Positions 7,097 to 15,970 of a DNA stretch of 64,000 nt are shown here, in pieces (the first letter of the stretch is position 1; each line of letters begins with the position of its first letter). The stretch spans positions 62,001 to 126,000 of the forward strand of contig JAFYVN010000011.1 of NCBI GenBank assembly GCA_017549105.1, written 5' to 3'. A program made the position numbers and the translations under genes. The notes beneath the pieces are model-generated. The model saw only the letters and a program-made list of their open reading frames with translations, searched no databases and had not been told where the DNA came from. The DNA is from Clostridia bacterium (GTDB taxonomy: Bacteria; Bacillota; Clostridia; Oscillospirales; Acutalibacteraceae).

Positions 7097-7879
7097 CTAC
7101 ATAAACCTTGTAATTTCAACAATAACTCTGCCTTTTTTCGAAACCGACGAGCAGTCGTTGACGATTATTCTGCCCTTTCGCCTGAAGACGACCTTATCGC
7201 CTTCGGCGATTTTTTTATCGGGTTTTGTGCATTCAACGTCGTTGACATAAACAACCCCGCTTTCAATCGCAGCCGCCGCATCGCCCCTCGAAAGGCGGAA
7301 GGCATTCTTCACAACGCTGTCGAGCCTCATTGAAGAAACGGTAAAACTGTCGGGTATTCCGACTGCCTTTGCGCCATCTCTTGCCTGAGAAGGTGAAATT
7401 ATTTTTGCTTTAAGCGTTCCTCTGCCCGCTTTACCGAGATTTTCGGCAACAAACGGTGCAATCTTCGCCAGCACAGCCATTCTGCATCCGTTTTCGCTGA
7501 CGATGATATCCCCCGCCATTTCACGCTTGATTCCGAGACCCATAAGCGCACCGAGATAATCCCTGTGTCCGAGTGCGGGAGAAAATTTATCCTTTTCAAT
7601 TTCAACAACAGCAATCGGGTCGTCATCGGGATAACCGTTAAAATAATCAGCAGGTTCTTCGGTTATATATTCGGGCATAAACACGGCAACAGTTCTTTCC
7701 GCATCATCAAATCCGCCGTAAAAATATAATCTTGTGTCGCTGAACGGATTTTTCATTCCGCTGACAACCGAGCGTTCGTGCATATCAAGAAAAACGCTGT
7801 TTGTTATCATTGAATTTTCGCTGCATTGCCTTGCTTTATCCTCGATTTTTGCAACAAGAATTTTTTCATCCGAAGTCAT
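7097..7879 (-). CDS. ylmH: YlmH-like S4-domain RNA-binding protein
   Basis: This 260-residue protein matches the YlmH family. It has an N-terminal alpha/beta domain with RLYFYGGFDDAERTVAVF, a middle part with LGHRDYLGALMGLGIKREMAGDI, and a C-terminal S4 RNA-binding domain (about 180-245) with SSMRLDSVVKNAFRLSR and GVVYVNDVECTKPDKKIAEGD split across typical positions. YlmH sits in the division gene cluster in Bacillus and has been linked to handling of stalled 50S-peptidyl-tRNA complexes. Here it is away from ftsZ/sepF, paired only with a small hypothetical gene. It acts in the cytoplasm on ribosomes by family analogy. Confidence 0.9.
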   Translation of the reverse strand: MTSDEKILVAKIEDKARQCSENSMITNSVFLDMHERSVVSGMKNPFSDTRLYFYGGFDDAERTVAVFMPEYITEEPADYFNGYPDDDPIAVVEIEKDKFSPALGHRDYLGALMGLGIKREMAGDIIVSENGCRMAVLAKIAPFVAENLGKAGRGTLKAKIISPSQARDGAKAVGIPDSFTVSSMRLDSVVKNAFRLSRGDAAAAIESGVVYVNDVECTKPDKKIAEGDKVVFRRKGRIIVNDCSSVSKKGRVIVEITRFM

Positions 7880-7890
7880 TTTTACCTCTT

Positions 7891-7923
7891 AAAAAACCGC
7901 CGAATCCGAAAGAATCCGACGGT
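7891..7923 (-). terminator. Rho-independent terminator of the DUF4474 gene
   Basis: Read on the minus strand, a 12-pair stem including G-T pairs (ACCGTCGGATTC / GGATTCGGCGGT, loop TTTC) is followed by TTTTTT. Confidence 0.85.
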
Positions 7924-7938
7924 GATATAAATTTCAAA

Positions 7939-9087
7939 TTAAAGAACTGCCGAAACGAGCAGAGCCAACAAAGAGAATGCACCGACAAAGGGTATTATGT
8001 AAATCCAGAGGGGCATCAGCCACATTGCCGAAACCGTGCCGCCGACAACCTTGATTGCCATTGTGCTTTCAGCCTCGGAAATATTCTGCCAGCAGAAATA
8101 AACGTCTTTTCCATCCATACAGTACTGATCAACACCGACGCTGTCGTTTCTTTTGCTTTCCTTAAGTCTGCATTCCTTAAGACCGTCGGCAACAATCTGT
8201 GCCATTTTTTCATCCTTGAAAGTGATTCTGCCAACCAGACGAAGCTCATCGGCAGGCTCCTGCTCTCTGAGATGGCCGTTCTTGAAGCCTGTGCACCACC
8301 AATACTTATCGTATTCACGGGTAAATTCACGAACGTAATTTCCCTGCAAATCCTGATGATAAAGGCTCATTTCCATCATAAGCCAATCCTCTTCGGCAGG
8401 GCAGTTATACATTGTCCAATCGTTAACACCGTCTTCGGAATGCTCTCTGTTATAGATTCCGATTTCTCCGCCGTAGAAAATCAGACCGTACTGACCCTTC
8501 CACATCTGGAGCATCCAATCCTTGTTTTCGTATGTGAAAAAGACTCTGATATAGTCGTATTCAAGCAGAATATAAGGAGAAGCGATATCGTAGATTTTTC
8601 CGAATCCGAAATTATACTGCCACGATTCTTTATCGTTGGTATAATAATAGTCATCAATATAGCTGTACTGATAGCTCAGAATCTGCTGCTTTTCAAGCAG
8701 GTCTCTGACAAAGTTGCTGTTTTTGGTAACGTTGATAACAAAATCTCCTCTGAGAGTTTCACCGTCAACAGTTGCGCTTGCGGTTATCGTTGCGTTACCG
8801 GGTTCGATACCTCTTACAACACCGTCCTCATTAACGGTTGCAACGGACGAATCTGAGGTTGACCACACGATACGGGGCTGCTGAGCAACGTTTGTAACCT
8901 TTGCAGTCATCTTAATTGTTCTTCCTATCGCAACGGTCAGACCCTCGCTTTCAAGAACCAAAGCGTGTGTTGCGTCTTCCGGAACAGGGTCAGTCGGTGT
9001 TGCAACAGCATGAGCAACCGCAACATACGAAAACGCAAATATCAAAACAAAAAACACCGAAATTGCTTTTAACACTGTTTTTTTCAT
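7939..9087 (-). CDS. Secreted Ig-like (BIG2) plus DUF4474 protein with C-terminal membrane segment
   Basis: The start is the ATG at 9087-9085 behind GGAGGAACGAGA; the longer frame to 9198 crosses the promoter. The 382-residue product has a signal peptide (MKKTVLKAISVFFVLIFAFS, cleaved near AHA), then a BIG2-type Ig-like domain with VWSTSDSSVATVNEDGVV and GNATITASA. A DUF4474 domain follows with the characteristic WQYNFGFGKIYD, MWKGQYGLIFYGGEIGIYN and a cysteine pair. The last 25 residues are a hydrophobic helix that would anchor the C-terminus in the membrane. DUF4474 proteins are common in Clostridia and have no known function. It is monocistronic. Confidence 0.85.
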   Translation of the reverse strand: MKKTVLKAISVFFVLIFAFSYVAVAHAVATPTDPVPEDATHALVLESEGLTVAIGRTIKMTAKVTNVAQQPRIVWSTSDSSVATVNEDGVVRGIEPGNATITASATVDGETLRGDFVINVTKNSNFVRDLLEKQQILSYQYSYIDDYYYTNDKESWQYNFGFGKIYDIASPYILLEYDYIRVFFTYENKDWMLQMWKGQYGLIFYGGEIGIYNREHSEDGVNDWTMYNCPAEEDWLMMEMSLYHQDLQGNYVREFTREYDKYWWCTGFKNGHLREQEPADELRLVGRITFKDEKMAQIVADGLKECRLKESKRNDSVGVDQYCMDGKDVYFCWQNISEAESTMAIKVVGGTVSAMWLMPLWIYIIPFVGAFSLLALLVSAVL

Positions 9088-9117
9088 TCTCGTTCCTCCA
9101 AGTATACAATTTGTTAG

Positions 9118-9146
9118 ATAATACCATATATCTGCACAAAAAACAA
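9118..9146 (-). promoter_or_regulatory. Promoter of the DUF4474 gene
   Basis: On the minus strand TTGTTT (9146-9141) is followed after 17 bases by TATTAT (9123-9118), preceded by TGG as an extended -10. Confidence 0.65.
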
Positions 9147-9187
9147 GTATAATTAAAAAACACATTTCCGTGCACCGGTGTTTCCGG

Positions 9188-9216
9188 TTGAAAAACAAAA
9201 TAATATATGCTATACT
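9188..9216 (+). promoter_or_regulatory. Promoter of the rlmD operon
   Basis: TTGAAA (9188-9193), 17 bases, TATACT (9211-9216), with TGC before the -10. It is divergent from the DUF4474 promoter. Confidence 0.75.
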
Positions 9217-9250
9217 TTAATATTAATATGACAGTTTCGGAGGATTTTTT

Positions 9251-10615
9251 GTGGAACTCAAAAAAAATGACAGAATACCTCTTAAAATAGAATCCTGCTC
9301 TTCTAACGGAAGCGGAGTCGGCAAACTCAACGGAATGGCAATTTTTGTGCCCGCAACAGCTGTCGGTGACGAGATTACCGCTCACATTCTTAAAGTCAAG
9401 AAAAATTACGCTTTTGCAAAGGTTGAAAGTGTTATTAATCCGTCGGCAGACAGAATTGCGCCCGAATGCCCTGTTTATCTCAAGTGCGGAGGCTGTGTTT
9501 TTTCTCATATGACATACAGTGCCGAAAAAGAGATAAAAGCAAACCACGTCAGGGAATGCTTCAGACGTATCGGCGGAGTTGACCCCGAATTTGAACCGAT
9601 AATCGGCGGTGATTCCGAAAAACGTTACCGCAACAAAGCGCAGTATCCCGTTGCATACGACAACGGTGAGATTAAAACGGGTTTCTATTCACCTCACAGC
9701 CACAGAGTTATCCATTGCCCCGACTGTCTGCTTCAGCCCGACGAATTTGAAGATATTCTCGGAGTTTTTGCGTATTATGTCAAAAAGCATAACGTCAGCA
9801 TCTATGACGAATCAACCCACAGAGGTCTGCTTCGCCACATCTACATCAGAAAAGGCTGTGCAAGCGGAGAAATAATGGTTTGTGCCGTTATAAACGGTAA
9901 CCGCCTGCCCGATGAAAATACTCTTGTTGAAAATCTTCTCGCAAAAGAAGGTAATATAAAAAGTATTATTATTAATTCTAATACAAAGGATACAAACGTT
10001 ATACTCGGCGATAAATGCCGCACCCTTTGGGGCAGCGATTATATAACCGATATCCTCTGCGGACTGAAATTCAGAATATCTCCCCTCTCGTTTTATCAGG
10101 TCAACCGCAACCAGGCGGAAAAGCTTTACGGAAAAGCCGCTGAATATGCAGATCTGACGGGTACCGAAACGGTTATGGACCTGTATTGCGGAGCGGGCAC
10201 AATCGGTCTTTCAATGGCAGATAAAGCAAAGAAAATCATCGGTGTTGAAATTGTTCCCGAAGCAATCGAGGATGCAAAAATCAATGCTGAAATCAACGGA
10301 ATAAAGAACGCCCGCTTCATCTGCGGCGATGCTCCTCAGGCGGCAGAAACGCTCAAAACAGAGGGAATAAAACCCGATGTTATCATCCTTGATCCGCCCC
10401 GTAAAGGATGCAGTCCCGAGATGGTGAAGTCTGCAGCGGAATTCAACCCCGAAAGAATTGTCTATGTTTCCTGCGACCCCGCAACGCTCGCAAGGGATTG
10501 TGGACTTTTCAAAGAACTCGGATATACCGCAGTCAAAGCCACTCCCGTCGATATGTTCCCGAGAACAGGTCACGTCGAGACGGTATGTTTATTGTCCAAA
10601 AACGAAAATATATAA
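9251..10615 (+). CDS. rlmD: 23S rRNA (uracil-C5)-methyltransferase, RlmD/TrmA family
   Basis: This 454-residue protein has a TRAM domain at the N-terminus (about 1-60), the [4Fe-4S] motif CPVYLKCGGCVF, a second cluster cysteine downstream and a C-terminal Rossmann methyltransferase with DLYCGAGTIGLSMA, LDPPRKGC and the nucleophile motif VSCDPATLARD. Such enzymes make m5U in 23S rRNA; Firmicutes often have one enzyme for U747 and U1939, so the exact site is uncertain. The GTG start at 9251 follows CGGAGGA. A GH95-like gene follows after 23 bases, and with the flavoprotein gene these probably form one transcript, though they have no obvious functional link. Confidence 0.9.
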   Translation: MELKKNDRIPLKIESCSSNGSGVGKLNGMAIFVPATAVGDEITAHILKVKKNYAFAKVESVINPSADRIAPECPVYLKCGGCVFSHMTYSAEKEIKANHVRECFRRIGGVDPEFEPIIGGDSEKRYRNKAQYPVAYDNGEIKTGFYSPHSHRVIHCPDCLLQPDEFEDILGVFAYYVKKHNVSIYDESTHRGLLRHIYIRKGCASGEIMVCAVINGNRLPDENTLVENLLAKEGNIKSIIINSNTKDTNVILGDKCRTLWGSDYITDILCGLKFRISPLSFYQVNRNQAEKLYGKAAEYADLTGTETVMDLYCGAGTIGLSMADKAKKIIGVEIVPEAIEDAKINAEINGIKNARFICGDAPQAAETLKTEGIKPDVIILDPPRKGCSPEMVKSAAEFNPERIVYVSCDPATLARDCGLFKELGYTAVKATPVDMFPRTGHVETVCLLSKNENI

Positions 10616-10638
10616 TGTCATATGATTGGTGATATAAA

Positions 10639-12732
10639 ATGAATACATATTTTAACGAAATAAACTCAAAACCCGTTAGTGCCACCGACAGCAAAATTCT
10701 CTACAAAATACCCGCAGGTGCGATGTGCGGTAACGGTGACCTTGCCGTTGTTTTTGACAACGACGAAAAAGACCTTATTATCCGCATTTCAAAATGCGAC
10801 TTCTGGAAATTTGTTTCCGGCAAAAAATCCGATGCCGGAATAAAAGCAGTCGGCAGTATTCGTATAAATAACGTTGACCTGTCGGAATATAATATCAGGC
10901 AGTATTTCGACAAGGGACTTCTCGAATGCACCTTCGGAAAAGCCGGAATCGAGCTTTTCATCGCTCCCGAAAACATAATTTATATTCAGATCAAAGTTCC
11001 CGACAGCGAAGAATTTCCCGGCACAGGCATTGAAATTCCCGACACCTGCGGTTCGGTCAATTCTGAATTTACCGATAACGGTGTGGGTTGTTATGTCCGT
11101 AAATTCACCGGTGAAGATATTGATCTTGAATCTGCGGTTGTTCTTTGCCTGCGAGAGCTTGATTCGCAAACAGCTGACGGATTTAAAACCGTCAGATACT
11201 GCATTTCTGCAGTCACCTGCTTTGACGACAGCGATTATACCGCCAAGGGAATCCGTCTTGCACTGGATGCCGATTACGAGCGTGACAAAATAAAAACCGA
11301 GAAAAAATGGAAAGACTTTTTCTCTGCATCAAAAGTAACTCTTGAAGACAAAGAAATCGAGAAATACTATAATTCAAGCCTTTACCATCTTGCCGGATGT
11401 ATGGGCAACAAAGAATTTCCTCCCGGATTATTCGGCAATTTCATAACAGACGATTTCTTCCCCTGGGCGGGAGATTATCATATGAACTACAACTATGAAG
11501 CTCCTTATTATTGTATTTTTGCCTCAAATCATCCCGAGCTTTTTGACGGATATATGACTCCCGTCAACGAAATGAGAGAAAACGCAAAGAAGTTTGCAAA
11601 GCTTTTCGGCTGCAGAGGATATGCTTTCCCCGTAAGCTTCGGACCCAAGGCGCTTGACTTATACACTATGAAAGAGTGCAAAGAACACGGAATTCTTTTC
11701 CTCGGTCAGAAGAGCCATGCCGCTTATACCTGCGTTATCCCCATTATGCACTGGTATTCAACATACGACAAAGATTTTGCCCTTGAAAATTACTATGATT
11801 TTGTGTTCAACACAGCCGCTTTCTGGGAAGATTATCTTGTCAAAGAAAAAGGCAGATACGTAATCAAAAACGATGCGGCGCATGAAATCCCCTATTACCG
11901 CGGCGAAAAATTCAATTATTTTACCCACAAGGGTCAGATTGAAGCGGTCAACGCAATAAATTCTCTCGGTCTTGTAAAAATGCTCTTCAAAGGCATTTAT
12001 GATATGGCAAAAGAGCTTGGAATCAACGAAGAAAAATATCCCCTCTGGGAAGATATCAACAAAAATCTGAGCGATTTCCCGACCTTTATAAAACACGGAA
12101 AAAAATGCTTCCGCTATTCAAAAAGAGGCATCCGCTGGAGAAATGAGAACACAGTCGGTCTGCAGCATATTTTCCCTGCATCGCAGATAGGTTTTTCCTC
12201 AGATGAAAAACTGCTTAAAATTGCAAGAAACACATATTTTATCAATGACCGCCGTCTTGACGACAACGGCTCAAACTCCTATCTCCCCGCAGGCGCAAGA
12301 ATCGGTGTTAACCCCGATTTTCTGATTGAAGGAATCAGAATGAATATAAAAGAATTCGGACTTCCCAACAGACTTTTCCGCCATCACGGCGGCGGAATCG
12401 AGCATCTCACATTGGTGCCTTCAACCGTTAACGAAATGCTTATGCAGAGCTACGAAGGGGTTATAAGAATTTTCCCTTGCTGGAACAAAAAAATGAATGC
12501 CTCATTCGAAAACCTGAGAGCAGACGGAGCTTTTCTTGTTTCGTCCGAACTCAGAAACGGAAAAATTTCTTCACTTGAAATCAAAAGTCTTATGGGCAGA
12601 AAATGCGTTGTCGAATGCCCCGATATCAAGCAGATTATCAGAAAATCCGACAGCAAACCAATTCCCTGCACGCAGAACGGCAACACCGTTTCTTTTGAAA
12701 CCCACCCCGATGAAGTGTATCTGCTGAAATAA
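10639..12732 (+). CDS. GH95-like glycoside hydrolase, cytoplasmic
   Basis: The 697-residue protein resembles the (alpha/alpha)6-barrel family GH95 (alpha-L-fucosidase and alpha-L-galactosidase). The best sign is GLFGNFITDDFFPWAGDY followed by HMNYNYEAPYY, matching the GNFITDDxPxWNGDYH-type motif, and a late HHGGGIEHLTLVPSTVNEML like the active-site end of the barrel. The N-terminal third is a beta-sandwich (SKCDFWKF, LLECTFGKAGIELF). No signal peptide is present, so it would act on imported oligosaccharides. The start ATG follows GGTGATATAAA. It sits between rlmD and a NimA-like gene. Family identity is fairly sure; the sugar specificity is not. Confidence 0.75.
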   Translation: MNTYFNEINSKPVSATDSKILYKIPAGAMCGNGDLAVVFDNDEKDLIIRISKCDFWKFVSGKKSDAGIKAVGSIRINNVDLSEYNIRQYFDKGLLECTFGKAGIELFIAPENIIYIQIKVPDSEEFPGTGIEIPDTCGSVNSEFTDNGVGCYVRKFTGEDIDLESAVVLCLRELDSQTADGFKTVRYCISAVTCFDDSDYTAKGIRLALDADYERDKIKTEKKWKDFFSASKVTLEDKEIEKYYNSSLYHLAGCMGNKEFPPGLFGNFITDDFFPWAGDYHMNYNYEAPYYCIFASNHPELFDGYMTPVNEMRENAKKFAKLFGCRGYAFPVSFGPKALDLYTMKECKEHGILFLGQKSHAAYTCVIPIMHWYSTYDKDFALENYYDFVFNTAAFWEDYLVKEKGRYVIKNDAAHEIPYYRGEKFNYFTHKGQIEAVNAINSLGLVKMLFKGIYDMAKELGINEEKYPLWEDINKNLSDFPTFIKHGKKCFRYSKRGIRWRNENTVGLQHIFPASQIGFSSDEKLLKIARNTYFINDRRLDDNGSNSYLPAGARIGVNPDFLIEGIRMNIKEFGLPNRLFRHHGGGIEHLTLVPSTVNEMLMQSYEGVIRIFPCWNKKMNASFENLRADGAFLVSSELRNGKISSLEIKSLMGRKCVVECPDIKQIIRKSDSKPIPCTQNGNTVSFETHPDEVYLLK

Positions 12733-12749
12733 AATAAGGAGTAAAAACC

Positions 12750-13238
12750 ATGCCAAACGGAATGACTCGCAGAGAACGTGAGATAACAGATATCAATGAA
12801 ATAACAAAAATTCTCGACACCGCCAAGGTGCTTCACCTCGGTCTTGTTGACGGCGATGAACCCTATGTTGTGCCGATGAACTACGGATACGTTATGGAAA
12901 ACGGCAAGCTGACTGTCTATCTTCACGGTGCAAGAAGAGGCAGAAAAATCGACGTTATTCAGGCTAACCCTAAGGTTTTCTTTGAGGCGGAATGTGATAT
13001 TCAGCCGTTTGAAGGCGACATTGCCTGCCGTTACGGAATCACCTATTCCTCGATTATGGGCAAGGGCATCGCAACAATCGTTGAGGACGTTGAAGAGAAG
13101 AAAAAAGCTCTTTCGATTCTTATGAAAACCCAGACGGATAAAGACTTTGAATTTGAGGACAAAATGGTTGCATTTGTCAGTGTTATCCGCATAGACGTTT
13201 CACAATACACCGCAAAATACAGACCTATGCCTAAATAA
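12750..13238 (+). CDS. NimA-like pyridoxamine 5'-phosphate oxidase family flavoprotein
   Basis: The 162-residue protein has the split-barrel flavin-binding fold signature of the NimA/PNPOx-like family: MTRREREITD, KVLHLGLVDGDEPYVVPMNYGYV near residue 35, LYLHGA-like YLHGARRGRKID, and SSIMGKGIATIVEDVEEKKKAL. NimA proteins bind FMN or PLP, and some reduce nitroimidazoles, but most homologues have other or unknown roles. The ATG follows AAGGAG. It lies 17 bases after the GH95-like gene in the same operon. A resistance phenotype should not be assumed from this match. Confidence 0.85.
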   Translation: MPNGMTRREREITDINEITKILDTAKVLHLGLVDGDEPYVVPMNYGYVMENGKLTVYLHGARRGRKIDVIQANPKVFFEAECDIQPFEGDIACRYGITYSSIMGKGIATIVEDVEEKKKALSILMKTQTDKDFEFEDKMVAFVSVIRIDVSQYTAKYRPMPK

Positions 13239-13252
13239 TATAAAATGTATTA

Positions 13253-13281
13253 TTGACAATTTATCAATTTTTTGGTTAAAT
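13253..13281 (+). promoter_or_regulatory. Promoter of the secreted PHP gene
   Basis: TTGACA (13253-13258), 17 bases, TTAAAT (13276-13281), 32 bases before the start codon, which follows AAGGAGG. Confidence 0.75.
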
Positions 13282-13312
13282 ACTCTATATAAAACTCAAG
13301 GAGGTCAACAAA

Positions 13313-14689
13313 ATGAAAACTTTCAGAAAGACTCTGAGCATTATCCTTTGCGTAATTCTTGTTGCACAGCTCGGCATCTGCGGTTTTGCGAGCTCGGATT
13401 ACACAATCGTCAACCCCTACGAAGATGTTATCTGGAGCGGTGACAACGCATGGGGCGCATACAAAGGCACACTTCATTCACACACAACTTACAGCGACGC
13501 AAGCGAATCTCTTTCCGTTATGATTAAGGAATACTATAATCAGGACTATGATTTCGTTGCAAACGCTGACCACGGCGTAACAGGTGTTGACTGGGACGAA
13601 GCTCCCGTGTTCCCCCCTCTCTATCTCTATCAGCCCATCATCGGCTGCACATATGAGCATCTCACAACAGAAGAATACGCTGCTATTCAGGACGGTACTT
13701 TTCCTCTTTATGACGGAATAACAGCAAGAAACAGAAAGATGGTTCCCGTTCTCGGTGCAAACGAACTTAACTTCATCGCTCTTTCAAAGAACCATGTAAA
13801 CGGCTTTTTCCTTGACGGAGCAACAGGCATGGGCTTCCAGAGCTTTGAAGGAATGGCAGGATATGAAGATGCAGTTGCTTTTGTTGAAGCAAACGGCGGT
13901 CTTTCACATATCAACCATCCCGGTGACTGGCTCAATTCAAATGCTAATCCCGAGGTTGTCAATGATCCCGAAATGGTAAAGCAGTTCGGCGACATTATTC
14001 TCAAATATGATTCCTGCCTCGGCACAGAAGTTTTCAACGAGAAGAACGGCACAACAGGTTATGACAGAATTCTCTGGGATAATCTTCTTATGTACACTCT
14101 TCCCTACGGCAAGAACGTTATCGGCTTCAGCAACACAGACGCTCACACAAAGAGCATGGTTAACTCATCCTTCAGCGTTTTCATGATGGAAGAAAATAAT
14201 AGTGACAACATCAAGGAAACAATGCAGAACGGTAACTTCTTCATGGTTACAAGAAATCTCCGCAAGAATGTTGTTAACGACATCGGTCCCGACGAAGCAT
14301 TTGATGTTATCGACGAAATCGGTCTTTCATATCCCATGTTCACAAAGGTTTCCGTTGACGGCCACAAGATTACTGTTGCTGCAAAGGATGCTGACAAGCT
14401 TCAGTTCATCGCAAACGGCAAGGTTATTGCAAAATACGATGTCGGCGAAGGCGAAATCACTCTTGACCTCGACACCATTGAAGGCGCAGAAGATTTCCTC
14501 TATGTCAGAGCAGAGCTTCTCGGCGAGGGCGGTATGACTCTCACTCAGGCTCTCACAATTGACGATGGTTCGGAGCCCCTCGAATTCGTTGCAAAGACAG
14601 GCGTTGAAGCTCTTTTGGAAAAGGCTCTTCAGATTCTTTCAAGCCTTCGTCTTGTTGTTATTGTTCAGGAAATAATCAGAGCATTCTGA
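13313..14689 (+). CDS. Secreted PHP-domain phosphoesterase-like protein
   Basis: The 458-residue protein has a signal peptide (MKTFRKTLSIILCVILVAQL, cleaved near GFA). A PHP domain follows with GTLHSHTTYSD (His pair), NADHGVTG, a Glu in LGANELNF, HINHPGDW and SNTDAH, which together give the metal ligands. After about residue 330 comes a small beta domain (KVSVDGHKITVAAKDADKLQF). The C-terminus is a hydrophobic helix (LEKALQILSSLRLVVIVQEI). It should be outside the cell or anchored at the surface. Secreted PHP proteins are rarer than the cytoplasmic ones; the substrate is unknown. It is monocistronic, between its own promoter and terminator. Confidence 0.85.
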   Translation: MKTFRKTLSIILCVILVAQLGICGFASSDYTIVNPYEDVIWSGDNAWGAYKGTLHSHTTYSDASESLSVMIKEYYNQDYDFVANADHGVTGVDWDEAPVFPPLYLYQPIIGCTYEHLTTEEYAAIQDGTFPLYDGITARNRKMVPVLGANELNFIALSKNHVNGFFLDGATGMGFQSFEGMAGYEDAVAFVEANGGLSHINHPGDWLNSNANPEVVNDPEMVKQFGDIILKYDSCLGTEVFNEKNGTTGYDRILWDNLLMYTLPYGKNVIGFSNTDAHTKSMVNSSFSVFMMEENNSDNIKETMQNGNFFMVTRNLRKNVVNDIGPDEAFDVIDEIGLSYPMFTKVSVDGHKITVAAKDADKLQFIANGKVIAKYDVGEGEITLDLDTIEGAEDFLYVRAELLGEGGMTLTQALTIDDGSEPLEFVAKTGVEALLEKALQILSSLRLVVIVQEIIRAF

Positions 14690-14699
14690 TAAATTATTT

Positions 14700-14728
14700 A
14701 CGGGTATGTTTCGGCATACCCGTTTTTT
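14700..14728 (+). terminator. Rho-independent terminator
   Basis: The stem ACGGGTATG / CATACCCGT, loop TTTCGG, is followed by T6. Confidence 0.9.
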
Positions 14729-14756
14729 GTATGCAGCCGCAATCGCAGAAATAGAA

Positions 14757-14779
14757 AAATTCTCTCATCAAGAGAATTT
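14757..14779. promoter_or_regulatory. Inverted repeat upstream of the XRE-TPR gene
   Basis: AAATTCTCT and AGAGAATTT form a perfect 9-bp inverted repeat with a CATCA spacer, about 100 bases before the regulator start. It could be an operator; there is no T-run to make it a terminator. Confidence 0.4.
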
Positions 14780-14829
14780 GTTTCAATGAACAGGTTATTG
14801 TTTATCCTTTGGGAAACTGTTATTATTCA

Positions 14830-14856
14830 GTTGTAACCAACGGCCGGGTTAACAAC
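14830..14856. promoter_or_regulatory. Candidate operator of the XRE-TPR gene
   Basis: GTTGTAACC (14830-14838) and GGTTAACAAC (14847-14856) form a near-perfect inverted repeat just before the ribosome-binding site. The embedded AACCAACGG (14835-14843) recurs, inverted, before the next XRE gene. Confidence 0.4.
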
Positions 14857-14878
14857 AAAAGTTGAAAGGTGATATACT

Positions 14879-15970
14879 ATGACAATCTATTTCGGAGAAA
14901 ACCTCAAGAAGCTTCGCAAATCAAAGGGCCTCACTCAGGAGGATCTTGCAGATTTCCTCGGTATGTCTTTCCAGGCAATAAGCAAGTGGGAACGCAACGA
15001 AACCTATCCCGACATAACCATACTTCCGACAATCGCATCCTTCTTCGGCGTTACGGTTGACAGTCTTCTCGGTACGGATATGATTGAAAAAGAAAAACGT
15101 ATTAATGAATACCGTGAAAATTATTTACGTTTGATTAGCAAAGGAAAAACAAGCCAGGCAAGAGACATGCTCAAAACAGCAATCAGCGAATTCCCCGGCA
15201 ATTATGATTTGCTTTCAAAATATCTTAATGCACTTATCTATGCGCAGTATGATGACAGTTATCTTCTTTCAATAAAAGCAGAGGTTCTGAGAATTTATGA
15301 CAACATACAGAATTACTGCACCGTTGACAGCATCAGAATTTGGACAAAAAAGCTTATGTGCCGTTACCTGCGTGACCTGAGCCTTATTAAAAACAGCGGT
15401 GTTGATATTGCCGAGGCCGAAAAAATTCTTGAACAAATGCCTGTTATGCAGAACACACGAGATTACGAAGCGATGTATATGTATCCCCACGATGATGAAA
15501 AGCGTGCGGCTGCCTGTGCAAACGGAATTTCCGAAATGCTTCGCCTTTTCGGTGAAATAATGAACAGAAAGTATAAAAACTTCCTTGATGCCGACGACAA
15601 CATTTCAGAAGCATATCTTAAGCTTGTTGAAGCCGTTATGCCCGACGGTGACTACGGCAAGAGCCATTATCTTATGGTAATTTACAACCAGAGACTCGGT
15701 GTCAAAAAATATCTCGCAGGCGATGAAAAATCTGCACTTGCACATTTTGAAAAAGCTCTTACTCTTGCGAAAAAATACGATGAAATGCCCGATGTTCTTG
15801 TTCACACATCAAACGCTGTAAAAGGTCTTGAATTCGATAAAACGAAAGCATACCGTTTCTGGGAAGGTTCTTTCTTTGAGGATGTAAAAGACGGTCTGAT
15901 GAACAGACCCGAGCTGCCCGAGGAGTTCAAAAACAGCCAGGAATTCAAGAAAATCACAAAAAACATCTGA
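14879..15970 (+). CDS. XRE-family regulator with C-terminal TPR-like domain
   Basis: The 363-residue protein has an N-terminal helix-turn-helix (about 5-62) with LRKSKGLTQEDLADFLGMS and AISKWERNETYPDI, typical of the Cro/CI-XRE family. The rest is a helical, TPR-like array (YDLLSKYLNALIYAQ, KYLAGDEKSALAHFEKALTLA), which in comparable regulators binds peptides or partner proteins. The ATG follows GAAAGGTGATATACT. Inverted repeats at 14757 and 14830 may be its own operators. It is followed by 325 non-coding bases and another XRE gene. The ligand is unknown; peptide-pheromone receptors (RRNPP type) have this layout but longer TPR arrays. Confidence 0.85.
   Translation: MTIYFGENLKKLRKSKGLTQEDLADFLGMSFQAISKWERNETYPDITILPTIASFFGVTVDSLLGTDMIEKEKRINEYRENYLRLISKGKTSQARDMLKTAISEFPGNYDLLSKYLNALIYAQYDDSYLLSIKAEVLRIYDNIQNYCTVDSIRIWTKKLMCRYLRDLSLIKNSGVDIAEAEKILEQMPVMQNTRDYEAMYMYPHDDEKRAAACANGISEMLRLFGEIMNRKYKNFLDADDNISEAYLKLVEAVMPDGDYGKSHYLMVIYNQRLGVKKYLAGDEKSALAHFEKALTLAKKYDEMPDVLVHTSNAVKGLEFDKTKAYRFWEGSFFEDVKDGLMNRPELPEEFKNSQEFKKITKNI

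Noticed and set aside
12450-12926. 158-codon minus-strand frame across the GH95-like and NimA-like genes
   Set aside because: It is antisense to two well-supported genes and resembles no family.
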